Source of the DNA: Paenibacillus endophyticus
GTDB lineage: Bacteria; Bacillota; Bacilli; Paenibacillales; Paenibacillaceae
Assembly: GCF_014192395.1 (NCBI RefSeq)
Contig: NZ_JACHXW010000011.1
Location: 62,001 to 126,000, forward strand
Length of the DNA stretch: 64,000 nucleotides
Direction of reading: 5' to 3'
Below the pieces are notes generated by a model. It saw only the letters and a program-made list of their open reading frames with translations. It did no database searches and was not told the origin of the DNA. Below, piece after piece: positions 34,074 through 42,922 of this stretch; position 1 is the stretch's first letter, and each line of letters starts with the position of its first letter. Both the position numbers and the translations under genes were made by a program.

Positions 34074-34836
34074 TGGCTGCCCCCCTTGAAACTTAATGCT
34101 GTTCACCAAAAACTTGCCATCACTTGTGGTAAGGTTCACCGCGCTTTACCTTAACTGCTCGTTAGTCTAATAATACACCTAAGTGTACAGAGATATTAAA
34201 ACCAATGCATTTGAGCGATACTGTCATATCTCATTTGTTCAGTATGAATAAACCCCTGCCAAATAACACCCCTGAAACCCGCATTCCACCGTTGCCCTTA
34301 TAAATAAAGTCATGCTACAAAACAGTCATTTTCATGATTTTTTTCTCGACTTTTGTATCACGACTTTATTATAAACTGAATAATGTCATGACAAAAGAGC
34401 AAGGGAAGAGCAGTTTAAAGACAGGGGTAAAGATAGGGATGTAGGGCAGTTCGAGGGCTAATACAAACAGGAATCGAAGTCTGGGAAAGAGCGGATTAGA
34501 GATGCAGAAAAAGAGCCGAGACGAGCATTTCAATCGGGAGAATAGAGCGAGGAAATGCCTGAGAAATGCAGATGTAGTGCGGCTTTACAGTTGTTCTATA
34601 TGCGGGAGGAGAAGCCTGAAGGAAGGATTAGACGGCATCTGAGACATCGTAGAGAGAGCCTGAGGAAAAGAAAAGCCGAGTGAAAATCAGAGGAAGATCC
34701 TGATAGTCGGTCGGCTTAGTCGTAACATTTGCATGACGATTGGAGACATAAATTGATGGGGCATTTGCATCCCGTCTCCATTGTTATCACATCTTTATTC
34801 GATTTTTAGCAGAGGTTTATTACGAATATCACGGGT
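34074..34836. other. Long intergenic region with a purine-rich plus strand
   Basis: About 760 bp with no accepted gene. From about 34385 to 34715 the plus strand is strikingly rich in A and G with few pyrimidines, and has recurring AAAGAGC, GAGACGAGC and GAATAGAGCGAGG motifs. The longest plus-strand frame here (from ~34505, MQKKSRDEHFNREN...) is 46 codons and interrupted upstream by TAG. An imperfect inverted repeat (GGAGACATAAATTGATGGGG...CCCGTCTCC, 34741-34779) lies near the end. This may be decayed coding DNA or an unusual RNA. Confidence 0.45.
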
Positions 34837-36345
34837 TTAATTGTTGGTTACATCGACTCGGCGCATCCCTACCACACTCTCCACATGAACCGTCCAAGGG
34901 AACATATCCACAGGAACAACCTCAACCGTCCGATAGCCGCCATCCTCCAGCACTCGCAAATCCCTTGCCAGCGTAGACGGATTGCAGCTGACATAAACAA
35001 CCCGTTCCGGCTTCATCGCCAGAATCGTCTCGAGCAGCGCTGGGTCGCAGCCTTTGCGCGGAGGATCGACGACGATTACGTCCGCCGTTATCCCTTCCTT
35101 GCGCCAGCGCGGAATGACGACCTCTGCTGGTCCAGCCTCAAACGATGCGTTGGTGATACTGTTCAATGCCGCATTACGGGCAGCATCCTCGATCGCTTCC
35201 GGCACAATCTCTACGCCATAGACGCGCCCAGCCTGACGGGCGAGGAACAACGAGATCGTACCGATGCCGCAATAGGCATCGATGACGGTTTCCGTTCCCG
35301 TCAATCCGGCGTACTCCACCGCTTTGTGGTAGAGCTGAGCGGTCTGCATCGGGTTCACTTGGTAGAAAGACCGAGCTGAGATTGCGAAGCGAATGCCGTC
35401 AAGCTCGTCATAGATAACCTCGCTGCCCCAGAGAACGCGCGTCTCATCGCCGAATATAACGTTTGTATTTCGCTCATTCACGTTCTGAACGATGCTCTTC
35501 ACGTTTGGCAGCTCCGCGCGAATGCGCTTGACCCATTCCTCCGCCGCAGGCAGCTTCTTGACATTAGTGACCAGAACGACCATCATCTCACCCGTAATGA
35601 CGCCGGTCCGCGCCATCACATGGCGAAGCACGCCCCGGCCCGACGCCTCATCATAAGGCGTCGCTCCGAGCTCACGGCCGATTCGCTTCACTACGCGAAT
35701 AACCTCATCATTGTCCTCATGCTCAATCAGGCAATCATCCATATCGATAATTCTGTGGCTGCCCCTGGCATAGAACCCTGCAATCAACTTTCCATCCTGA
35801 GCGCTGGTGCCGATCGGAACGGAAGCTTTATTCCGGTAACGCCATGGCTCGACCATTCCAATGGTTGGATGAACCACAATCCCGCCTGACGCTTGTTCCT
35901 CATTCGCAGCAGCCGCGCCTTCGCTGGCTACGCTCAGTTTCCCGATCCGCACGAGGTTGTCCACCACATGCTGCCGCTTCCACTCAAGCTGCGCAGGGTA
36001 ATCGAAATGCTGAAGCTGGCAGCCTCCGCATTCCTTATAAATATCACAAGGCGCCTCGATCCGCGAAGGGCTTGCTTGCACCAGCTCCTCCAATCGCGCA
36101 TAGCCATATTGCTTCTTCACCTTCATCACTTTGGCGCGAACGCGCTCACCGGGAAGCGCTCCCTGTATAAAAAGGGTAAAGCCCTCTGCGCGGCCTACCC
36201 CTTCCCCATCATGCGTCAGGCCGATAATATCGACGGTGACTTCTTCATTTTTTTGAAAAGGAGCATCTACCGGAGCCGCCGCTGCACCAGAGCCTGCTGC
36301 ACCGCGCGATCTCCCTTTGCCGCCTCTGCTTCTTCCTTTATTCAT
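34837..36345 (-). CDS. rlmD: 23S rRNA (uracil-C5)-methyltransferase, RlmD/RumA family
   Basis: 502 residues from the ATG at 36345 (GGAGAGAG upstream). The basic Gly/Arg/Ala-rich tail (residues 1-30) precedes a TRAM domain (~35-95). An iron-sulfur cluster motif CDIYKECGGCQ (~102-112) follows; then the SAM-binding methyltransferase domain with DAYCGIGTISLFLA, VDPPRKGCD and the catalytic cysteine in VSCNPSTLARDL. The enzyme makes 5-methyluridine in 23S rRNA using SAM. Bacillus-group genomes carry several paralogues (RlmCD type), so the exact target uridine is uncertain. It lies 80 bases downstream of the lipid kinase gene. Confidence 0.88.
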   Translation of the reverse strand: MNKGRSRGGKGRSRGAAGSGAAAAPVDAPFQKNEEVTVDIIGLTHDGEGVGRAEGFTLFIQGALPGERVRAKVMKVKKQYGYARLEELVQASPSRIEAPCDIYKECGGCQLQHFDYPAQLEWKRQHVVDNLVRIGKLSVASEGAAAANEEQASGGIVVHPTIGMVEPWRYRNKASVPIGTSAQDGKLIAGFYARGSHRIIDMDDCLIEHEDNDEVIRVVKRIGRELGATPYDEASGRGVLRHVMARTGVITGEMMVVLVTNVKKLPAAEEWVKRIRAELPNVKSIVQNVNERNTNVIFGDETRVLWGSEVIYDELDGIRFAISARSFYQVNPMQTAQLYHKAVEYAGLTGTETVIDAYCGIGTISLFLARQAGRVYGVEIVPEAIEDAARNAALNSITNASFEAGPAEVVIPRWRKEGITADVIVVDPPRKGCDPALLETILAMKPERVVYVSCNPSTLARDLRVLEDGGYRTVEVVPVDMFPWTVHVESVVGMRRVDVTNN

Positions 36346-36425
36346 AAACTCTCTCCGCTCTATCTTCAATGCTGTTGCTTGCCTTCTATCTTCCATTGTG
36401 CCCTAAATGGCCCATTCATCCTCAG

Positions 36426-37340
36426 TTATCGGTAGGTTGATGTACCCGTCTCATCCGCAAAAATACGCAAATGCGATGGCAGCACCGAGAATGTGCACGG
36501 CAGTACCCCGCCATATTCGCCATCGAGATTGATCTGTACGTAATCAGGCGTCGTCACCTTCAGCTCATCCGTACGGAAATGAATCACATGCGGATCGTTC
36601 AGATGCTCGCCGCGCAGCGCAAGCGTCACCAGCTTGATAAACTCAGGCAGGTTGCATTTGCGGATAAGCAGGACATCCAGCAAACCGTCATCAAGCTTGG
36701 AATCTGGCGCAAGACGCTCGAATCCGCCTACGGAATTGCTGTTGCAGATGAGGAACATCATAAACTCATCATGAAACTCACCGACGCCAGCCGCTTGAAA
36801 GGTCAGCTCTGTCGGTCTCAGGCGGGTCATTTTCTCCATGCCCTTCATATAATAAGCCAGCTGGCCAATCATCGTCTTCAGCTTGCTCGGCACATCATAG
36901 GTAAGTTCGGTCAAAGAGCCCCCGCCGGCAATGTTTATAAAATAACGCTCGTTCGCCTTCCCGACATCAATCGGGCGGCTGTATTGCTGAATGATCAAAT
37001 CGACGGCGTACTCCCAGTGCTTCGGAATGCCCATCGCCCGTGCAAAATCATTCGTCGTACCTACGGGCAAAATGCCGAGTGGAGGACAGTTTTCCTTGCC
37101 GGCGAGTCCGTTGATAACCTCATAAAGCGTACCGTCGCCGCCCGCTGCAATAATCATGTCATAGCCGCGGTCAGCCGCTTCCGCTGCAGCAAGCGTAGCA
37201 TCTCCTTCTCCAATCGTCGCATGGCAGCTCGTCTCGATGCCGCCTTGCTCTAGCCGCTGAAGGATGTCAGGCAGACGCTTTTTCATTTCTTCTCTTCCCG
37301 ATGACGGGTTATAAATCAGTCTCGCCCGCTTGATTGCCAT
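36426..37340 (-). CDS. dgkB: Diacylglycerol kinase-family lipid kinase (DgkB type)
   Basis: 304 residues with GGTGGAG before the ATG. N-terminal RARLIYNPSSGR, the nucleotide-binding loop AAGGDGTLYEVINGL (residues ~67-81), PVGTTNDFARAMG (~94-106) and FINIAGGGSLTELTY are classic for the DAGK_cat family. The C-terminal beta domain has QINLDGEYGG. DgkB phosphorylates diacylglycerol released by lipoteichoic acid synthesis, returning phosphatidic acid to lipid metabolism. Pairing with an RlmCD-type methyltransferase gene is typical of Bacillus relatives. Confidence 0.9.
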   Translation of the reverse strand: MAIKRARLIYNPSSGREEMKKRLPDILQRLEQGGIETSCHATIGEGDATLAAAEAADRGYDMIIAAGGDGTLYEVINGLAGKENCPPLGILPVGTTNDFARAMGIPKHWEYAVDLIIQQYSRPIDVGKANERYFINIAGGGSLTELTYDVPSKLKTMIGQLAYYMKGMEKMTRLRPTELTFQAAGVGEFHDEFMMFLICNSNSVGGFERLAPDSKLDDGLLDVLLIRKCNLPEFIKLVTLALRGEHLNDPHVIHFRTDELKVTTPDYVQINLDGEYGGVLPCTFSVLPSHLRIFADETGTSTYR

Positions 37341-37397
37341 GTCGGCTCCACCCCTAACGATCCATTCATCCTAGCTTATATGTTAACTTTATATGCT

Positions 37398-38180
37398 TTA
37401 GCTTTTATCTAAACGCTGCAGACCCTCTTCCATCTGACGGGTAAGCCAGCTTTCAATCGCGCTGCTCGGCAGCATCGCCTTGCCGTTGTACCGGTAAGAA
37501 AGCCCCTCGAGCCGCGTCGGTATAACATGATTCGTGAAATAGCCCCGGCTTAGAAACAACGGCACGACAATTACCGTTTCCTCAGGATTCGCTATCTGCA
37601 TCGCAGCAAGCTTCGCAGCTGCTTGGTCGGGAAGCAGCATCGCATGTTCTGCGCGCCTATAGCCGCCATGCGTTCGCAAGCGCTCACCAAGCTTCATCAA
37701 GCCTGCTTGCCAGCGTTCATGAAATACGGGTTCTTTGCTGCCGTGTCCGATAAGCAGCAGCGCTTCCTTCTCGCGTGCTTCTGAGAGCTCGGCAATATTC
37801 GCCGCAAGCAGCTCGGCGATCTCTGGGTCATCATCTATCGGCTCGCCATACACTACATTCGCTGCGACACGAAATAGACCAAGATCTCCTTCGAGATCTG
37901 TCAGCCAAGGGAAGCCGAACGCTTGCCCGATTTCATCCACATGCGTACTGCCGGACGAAATAAACAGAGGCAATACGAATAGATCCGTAACACCCTGATG
38001 CTCAAGCGCATCAATGCCATCCTGAATAAGCCGTCCCTCCACAATTTCGAGAAACGACGATACGATTGGAATATGTAATAAGCGAGGTGAAGCCGCTGCC
38101 CTCGTTATGGCATCATCAACCAGCTTAACCCACGCCTCTTCCCGAGAGCCGTGACTAATCACGAGAATGCCTGGCTTCAT
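37398..38180 (-). CDS. CbiX/SirB-type sirohydrochlorin chelatase
   Basis: 260 residues made of two CbiX half-domains. The first has the metal-binding His in LVISHGSREEAW (residue ~10) and LPLFISSGSTHVDEIG; the second has LLIGHGSKEPVFHERW (~143) and VPLFLSRGYFTNHVIP. Such chelatases insert iron or cobalt into sirohydrochlorin for siroheme or cobalamin. No other siroheme or cobalamin gene is in view, so Fe versus Co cannot be decided. It follows the yerC-like gene by 11 bases on the same strand, probably as one transcript. Confidence 0.85.
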   Translation of the reverse strand: MKPGILVISHGSREEAWVKLVDDAITRAAASPRLLHIPIVSSFLEIVEGRLIQDGIDALEHQGVTDLFVLPLFISSGSTHVDEIGQAFGFPWLTDLEGDLGLFRVAANVVYGEPIDDDPEIAELLAANIAELSEAREKEALLLIGHGSKEPVFHERWQAGLMKLGERLRTHGGYRRAEHAMLLPDQAAAKLAAMQIANPEETVIVVPLFLSRGYFTNHVIPTRLEGLSYRYNGKAMLPSSAIESWLTRQMEEGLQRLDKS

Positions 38181-38191
38181 CGAAGGACTAC

Positions 38192-38482
38192 CTACCTTCC
38201 GAGACGCTCTAAAGCCATTTTATACCCATCATTGCCATAGTTCAAACAACGCTTCACCCTTGAAATCGTTGCCGTGCTCGCGCCAGTTTCTGCTTCAATT
38301 GCATTGTATGTACTGCCCTTGCCAAGCATGCGCGCTACTTCAAGCCTTTGGGACATGGACTGAATCTCATTCACCGTGCACAGATCATCAAAAAACACAT
38401 AACATTCCTCGACTGACTTTAATGTAAGAATCGCTTCGAATAATTGATCTATTGCTTTATCGTTCAGCTTTTTAAGCTGCAT
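38192..38482 (-). CDS. yerC: YerC/YecD-family TrpR-like DNA-binding protein
   Basis: 96 residues with AGGAGTG upstream. The fold is that of the Trp repressor: helical, with an HTH at residues ~45-78 (SQRLEVARMLGKGSTYNAIEAETGASTATISRVKRCLNY). YerC is conserved in Bacillales; its target is not firmly known. In B. subtilis yerB and yerC are neighbours. Here a yerB-like gene lies 3 kb away with phosphate transport genes between. Confidence 0.9.
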   Translation of the reverse strand: MQLKKLNDKAIDQLFEAILTLKSVEECYVFFDDLCTVNEIQSMSQRLEVARMLGKGSTYNAIEAETGASTATISRVKRCLNYGNDGYKMALERLGR

Positions 38483-38718
38483 GTGTATTCACTCCTATTA
38501 AAACTAATGTTACTATTGTATCTTTTTTAACCGTTTTTTTCAAACATTACCGTATTCACGCATTGCAGCTGAGATGATGGTCCTAGCGCCCTGCAGACAG
38601 GCATGCGCATACAAGCACAGGGCATTTATCTATAAAAAATTCCAAAACCCGTGACATTCGTCCAATCCGTATGTTCGCCTATCCCATAGACTGTTATAAA
38701 AGAAGGGTTGTGATCCGT

Positions 38719-39255
38719 GTGAATTATCGCAATAATCCCGGCAGCGGCAGCCAGCAGTACGACTGGCACGGCGGCCACCGGCAGGCGCAAGCCCAGCCGA
38801 GCAAGTCGTCCGGCGCGAAGTCGAGCGGCTTCAGCTTTGGCGGGGACCTCCCTACCATGCCTCCTGCAGCACCAGAGCCGTCAGCGCAGGATATCCTGCC
38901 CGCGGTTTTACCGGAAGCGTCGGCCGATGTGGTCGAAACGCCCGCCAGCACCAAAGCAAGCGGCTTCTCCCTTGCCAGCCTAGGCGAGATCAAAGGCTTC
39001 GTCGACCGAATCGGCGGAATAGACGGCATTCTTACGACGGTTACGAAAGTACAGAAGGTTATGTCCAGCGTCTCACAGATGGCCCCTCTTGTGAAAGTGC
39101 TTATGGGCTCATTCGGTAAAAAATCGTCAAGCTCGTCTGAGGATGACGATGAAGGTGAATGGAAACCAAAACGCCGGAAGCGTCGCAAACCCACTTCAGG
39201 CTCAGGCAGCGGGAACAATGGCGTGCGCCGCCGCAAGCCCAAACGCCGCAGGTAA
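38719..39255 (+). CDS. YqfQ/VrrA-like low-complexity protein
   Basis: 178 residues if started at the GTG at 38719 (AAGGG 11 bases upstream); an ATG at 38671 is in frame but has no ribosome binding site. N-terminal third is Gly/Ser/Gln/Pro rich. A hydrophobic helical core (IKGFVDRIGGIDGILTTVTK, then VMSSVSQMAPLVKVLMGSF) and a highly basic tail (KPKRRKRRKP... RRRKPKRRR) follow. This layout resembles the YqfQ/VrrA proteins of Bacillales, of unknown function, sometimes linked to the spore. The basic tail may bind nucleic acid or polyanions. It is divergent from yerC and followed by a strong terminator. Confidence 0.55.
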   Translation: MNYRNNPGSGSQQYDWHGGHRQAQAQPSKSSGAKSSGFSFGGDLPTMPPAAPEPSAQDILPAVLPEASADVVETPASTKASGFSLASLGEIKGFVDRIGGIDGILTTVTKVQKVMSSVSQMAPLVKVLMGSFGKKSSSSSEDDDEGEWKPKRRKRRKPTSGSGSGNNGVRRRKPKRRR

Positions 39256-39317
39256 TTTACGAATGTTCCGTTCACATACGTTTTGGATATAAGTAAGCTG
39301 CATCCTTCCAAATGAAG

Positions 39318-39356
39318 CACCTCGGCTATCAGCAATACATGCTGATAGCCGAGGTG
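39318..39356 (+). terminator. Terminator of the YqfQ-like gene
   Basis: A perfect 17-bp stem (39318-39334 with 39340-39356) with a 5-nt loop, followed by TATTTATT. The T-run is weak but the stem is very stable. Confidence 0.7.
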
Positions 39357-39371
39357 TATTTATTGAAGCGT

Positions 39372-39725
39372 TTATTCACAATTTCACACATCGAATATGA
39401 AGTTATCCGGCTGTGGATAACATAAACCGCATCCTATCCACAGTCATTATCACATATTCTCTGCTCATTAACCAGAATCGCCTGTGCACAAGCGCAACCT
39501 TCGACAACCTTCGCCAGCTTTATTGCCTATTCCATGCACAGCTGTTCATGCGATGTGAATATCCTTTTGACTGCTTAGGTGATTTTAGCCAAAAAATGCG
39601 TTCATCCACAGCTCGGCTCCCTTAATCACCAGGTCTTGCTAAGCCTATGGCGATTCCATGCACAGCTGTTATTAACTATGTGAATATACGCAATTTTCGC
39701 GCCATTTCGATAATAGTTGTCCACA
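39372..39725. other. Cluster of DnaA-box-like 9-mers in an intergenic region
   Basis: Within 355 bp there are at least seven 9-mers matching TTATNCACA perfectly or with one change: 39372-39380 (+, perfect), 39412-39420 (-, TTATCCACA perfect), 39434-39442 (+), 39483-39491 (-), 39602-39610 (+), 39717-39725 (+), and TGTGAATAT at 39554-39562 and 39679-39687 (-). CCATGCACAGCTGTT occurs twice (39532 and 39656) with ATGTGAATAT following, so part of the block is duplicated. No dnaA or dnaN gene is present, so it is not the usual origin. Confidence 0.55.
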
Positions 39726-39824
39726 GCTTCCAAGACAACACAAAAAATAGTGAGGAGAAGCTCATTCCCCACGAGCTTTCGCTCATGGCGAGTGAGGTTT
39801 TCCTCACTATCCGGTTCACTCCTT

Positions 39825-40820
39825 CTATAGGAAGAAGAAATGAATAATCCAATAGAAGAACATCGCCATTAACACCGTAATCGGAATCGTGATGATCCAG
39901 GCGACAATGATACGTCCCGCAACTCCCCATTTCACGGCAGAGAAGCGCTTCGCGCTGCCTACGCCCAGAATGGACGAGGTGATAACATGCGTCGTACTAA
40001 CGGGCAGGTGAATCATCGTTGCTGTCAATATAACGACAGCGGAACCAATATCTGCGGCAAAGCCGTTAATCGGCTCAATTTTGAAAATTTTCGTACCCAT
40101 GGTCTTAATAATTTTCCAGCCGCCAACCGATGTGCCGAGTGCCATAGCGGTCGCCGCGGAAATTTTAACCCAAAGCGGTACGTCCATTGTCGTTTGAACA
40201 TCCGAGGCTACGAGCGCAAATACGATAATACCCATCGCTTTCTGCGCGTCGTTCGTGCCGTGCGAGAACGATTGGAACGCCGCGGTAATAATCTGACCAA
40301 ATCGGAAGCCTTTGTTCACTTGATGCGGGCTCGACTTGGCAAATATTAATTTCAGTATCCACATGATGATAAAGCCCGCAGAGAACGCGATAAGCGGCGA
40401 GAAGATAAGTGCTTGAACGATCTTAATCAATCCGCCGCCATTAATTGCGCTCATGCCTGCTCCGCCGATTACGGCACCCGCCAGGGAACCGATCAATGCA
40501 TGTGAAGATGAGGACGGAATGCCGAACCACCAGGTGAGCAAGTTCCAAGCAATCGCGGACAAGAGTGCCGCTATTACGATCGGAACCCCCTGCTCAAGCT
40601 CAGCGGGATTCGCAACGCCTTTCCCGATTGTAGCCGCGACACCCGTAAAGGTAATTGCACCAACGAAGTTCATCACGGCAGCCATCACGATGGCAACCCT
40701 CGGCTTCAAGGCCCGGGTCGATACGGCTGTTGCAATGGCATTAGCCGTATCATGGAAACCATTTATAAAATCAAACGAAAGCGCTAGAAAGACGACAATC
40801 CATAGAACCATTAAATCCAT
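39825..40820 (-). CDS. pit: PiT-family inorganic phosphate transporter
   Basis: 331 residues, about ten transmembrane helices. The duplicated PiT signature is present: DFINGFHDTANAIATAVSTRAL near the N-terminus (residues ~17-38) and SFSHGTNDAQKAMGI (~190-204). The product is a low-affinity metal-phosphate:H+ symporter in the membrane. It starts 24 bases after the DUF47 gene, the common gene order for this pair. The longest intergenic region downstream holds the DnaA-box-like cluster. Confidence 0.93.
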   Translation of the reverse strand: MDLMVLWIVVFLALSFDFINGFHDTANAIATAVSTRALKPRVAIVMAAVMNFVGAITFTGVAATIGKGVANPAELEQGVPIVIAALLSAIAWNLLTWWFGIPSSSSHALIGSLAGAVIGGAGMSAINGGGLIKIVQALIFSPLIAFSAGFIIMWILKLIFAKSSPHQVNKGFRFGQIITAAFQSFSHGTNDAQKAMGIIVFALVASDVQTTMDVPLWVKISAATAMALGTSVGGWKIIKTMGTKIFKIEPINGFAADIGSAVVILTATMIHLPVSTTHVITSSILGVGSAKRFSAVKWGVAGRIIVAWIITIPITVLMAMFFYWIIHFFFL

Positions 40821-40844
40821 TGTGAAAGACTCCTACTCTCCAGA

Positions 40845-41456
40845 TTAGCTGTTACGCATAATGATCGATTCCAGCGTATTGGCAACATCTTCGCAGAAGT
40901 CGGTCGTTTGCTCCAGCATCTCGTAAATCTCTTTGCGCTTCATCAGCTCAATTGGATCTTTGACATTCGTGAATAAGCTTTTAATGCAGACACGCAGCAG
41001 GTCATCAGCTTGGTTCTCCAGCTCATTAAGCGCAATGTTAGGCTCGCGAATGGCAAGCAGTTTGCGCTCCGTAAGCAGGTAGATCGCCTTCTTGATTTGG
41101 TGAGAGGAACGAACAAGAATATCGCCGAATAGGGTTATGTACTCATCCTTCTCCCGAATATTGTACATTTCAAAACGTGATGCGCAAGCTTCAATGCCGT
41201 CAAGCACATCGTCAAGCGAGGACGTAAGGGCCATAATATCTTCGCGCTCAATCGGAGTGATGAACGTTTTGTTCAGCTCTTTCAAAATCGTGTGTACATG
41301 TTTGTCGCACTTGCTCTCGTATTCCTTCATGGTCTTGGCGAAAGCCGAAACATCCGACAGGTCTGACAAGCCTTTGCCGAAGTACTCAACGGCCTCGACG
41401 ATTGCGTCAGCCATCTCCTCGAACGTCTTAAAGAAAATATCCTTTTTCTTGAACAT
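40845..41456 (-). CDS. DUF47/PhoU-like regulator of phosphate transport
   Basis: 203 residues, all helical. N-terminus DIFFKTFEEMADAIVEA, central ALTSSLDDVLDGIEACASRFEMY (residues ~75-97) and ERKLLAIREPNIALNELENQADDL (~127-150) are typical of DUF47 proteins (YkaA of B. subtilis). They have two PhoU-like three-helix bundles with acidic metal-binding motifs and partner PiT transporters, probably gating them. Upstream gene of the pit operon; a PhoP-box-like site lies before it. Confidence 0.9.
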   Translation of the reverse strand: MFKKKDIFFKTFEEMADAIVEAVEYFGKGLSDLSDVSAFAKTMKEYESKCDKHVHTILKELNKTFITPIEREDIMALTSSLDDVLDGIEACASRFEMYNIREKDEYITLFGDILVRSSHQIKKAIYLLTERKLLAIREPNIALNELENQADDLLRVCIKSLFTNVKDPIELMKRKEIYEMLEQTTDFCEDVANTLESIIMRNS

Positions 41457-41513
41457 CGTAATCCCCTTTACACGACTTGATGTTTAGGCGTACTGCTATG
41501 AGCCCACAATATC

Positions 41514-41552
41514 TTAACATAGTTTACATGTGAATTGTTAAGAGAATGTAAA
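41514..41552 (-). promoter_or_regulatory. Pho-box-like repeats upstream of the DUF47-pit operon
   Basis: Minus strand: TTTACA (41547-41552) and TTAACA (41536-41541) at the 11-bp period expected for PhoP of Bacillus. The other strand has TTAACA (41514-41519) and TTTACA (41523-41528), giving near-dyad symmetry. The site is 58-96 bases before the DUF47 start codon. PhoP control is inferred from sequence and the phosphate role of the genes. Confidence 0.45.
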
Positions 41553-41589
41553 GGTTTTATGAAAAGTTTTAGATTTTCAAAATAAATAT

Positions 41590-41629
41590 AAAAAAGACGC
41601 GATCCCGCTTACGGGATTGCGTCCTTTTT
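41590..41629. terminator. Terminator of the YerB-like gene (bidirectional form)
   Basis: GACGCGATCCCG (41596-41607) pairs with CGGGATTGCGTC (41612-41623). T-runs flank it on both strands (CTTTTTA; minus TTTTTTATA). It lies 50-80 bases past the end of the minus-strand yerB-like gene. Confidence 0.85.
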
Positions 41630-41679
41630 ACACCTTGGAAGCCCATCCGTTAACGCCTGTTAACAGTGTCTCCAATGTG

Positions 41680-42753
41680 CTACGTTTGTACCCAAGAAAC
41701 ATGGCTTTCGAAAGTGGGATTGTTCGGCACGATATGAAAGAAGGTTTTTCCGGGAACAAAAGGCAATTCTGCTCCATCCTTAACGATTCGAATCATGCCG
41801 TCCGGCGCCCTCACCCAATCCGCTTCGATGGCCTTCCCCTTCTGGAAGAGAATAGCAGGTCCCTCGCTCGCCATATCTACAGCTAACCGTCCCTCATTAT
41901 CCAGCGTCTTATGATTGGCTCCAAGCACGACCAGATTCGTTCCGGACAGCTGCTCATTGTTGTTCAGATCGATATGCGGCTTGCCTCCGATTGAGCGCTT
42001 GTACAATCCCGCAGCAGAATCGTACAAGTAACCTACACTATAATTTTTGAGCAAAAAAGAAATGGTAATGTCCGAAGCTGGCACTCCCGCTTCCGTGGAG
42101 CCCGCTTCCGCAAACGTATACGGCGGGACCTGCTTATCCAAGCTGTATTTTTTCTTCTCCGCGCCCGTGCGAAGCTTCTCCAAACTTGAATACAAATTAT
42201 GCGGCGCTTTCCGCTCCTTGCTTCTCCAGAAATAGCTGCCAGCATTCGAGATTTCATCCAAATAAGGCTTTCCCTGACGCTGCAGAACTGCATAACCGTC
42301 CGTGCTCGCGCCTGCGTGGGCAAGCACGGCTCCGTAGCTGTCGCCAATGTCTATGAGATAAGGCCTTATGCTTCGAATGGGTCCTATCGTATCGGTTAAG
42401 GCAGCTGTGCTCTGAAATACGGCAATCAAACGCGTGATGCCGCCCTCAGCGAGCACCTCCCACACCACATCGGCGTTCGAAAGTCCGGACTGCGGCCTTG
42501 CTGCGGCAAAATTGTTAATCATCACGACAATCGGCCTTGCTTCTGCCGGCTTCTCCAGCTTGAGCCCGGTGAGCGGCGCTTCATACGGCAGAGGCGCCTT
42601 TTCTATCGTCTCTGCTGTGCTGCTCGGTGAAACGCTGCTCTCTGGCTCAGGCGGCGTATGGCTGTTCCCGCCATTGCCCCCGCTGCATGCGGAGAGTAGG
42701 AGGGTTAGTGATAATAGCAGCGTCACTGCCGAATTCCGGATTTGTTTATCCAT
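41680..42753 (-). CDS. yerB: YerB-like DUF3048 lipoprotein
   Basis: 357 residues. Lipoprotein signal with lipobox LLSAC (cysteine ~23) and a Gly/Ser/Pro-rich spacer. Two DUF3048 domains follow: PIVVMINNFAAARPQSGLSNADVVWEVLAEGGITRLIAVFQ (residues ~75-115), and a C-terminal half with YDSAAGLYKRSIGGKPHIDLNN and TNLVVLGANHKTLDNEGR. The protein is anchored outside the membrane; its biochemical role is unknown. B. subtilis YerB is the named relative. It ends with SHVSWVQT, and a terminator follows. Confidence 0.9.
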   Translation of the reverse strand: MDKQIRNSAVTLLLSLTLLLSACSGGNGGNSHTPPEPESSVSPSSTAETIEKAPLPYEAPLTGLKLEKPAEARPIVVMINNFAAARPQSGLSNADVVWEVLAEGGITRLIAVFQSTAALTDTIGPIRSIRPYLIDIGDSYGAVLAHAGASTDGYAVLQRQGKPYLDEISNAGSYFWRSKERKAPHNLYSSLEKLRTGAEKKKYSLDKQVPPYTFAEAGSTEAGVPASDITISFLLKNYSVGYLYDSAAGLYKRSIGGKPHIDLNNNEQLSGTNLVVLGANHKTLDNEGRLAVDMASEGPAILFQKGKAIEADWVRAPDGMIRIVKDGAELPFVPGKTFFHIVPNNPTFESHVSWVQT

Positions 42754-42922
42754 ATGTTAACCTGCCTTTTCCGCGCTAAATCTAGCATGATTTCGTTTTC
42801 ACATTAGATTCATTTAAACATAATTTGGAGAGGTTGTCTCGACAAAAATGTTGATAACCTGATTAGAAAACCCATAAATTGCACATGGTAACGATATCTC
42901 CTGCCAGAAAGAGGGTGCTGCT

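Noticed and set aside
34837..37253. Long plus-strand ORFs opposite rlmD and dgkB (for example 36471-37253, 260 codons)
   Set aside because: They are antisense to clear, motif-bearing genes and have no ribosome binding sites.
39372..39725. Chromosomal replication origin
   Set aside because: There is no dnaA, dnaN, rpmH or gyrase gene nearby and no clear AT-rich unwinding element; a DnaA-binding cluster is the most that can be said.
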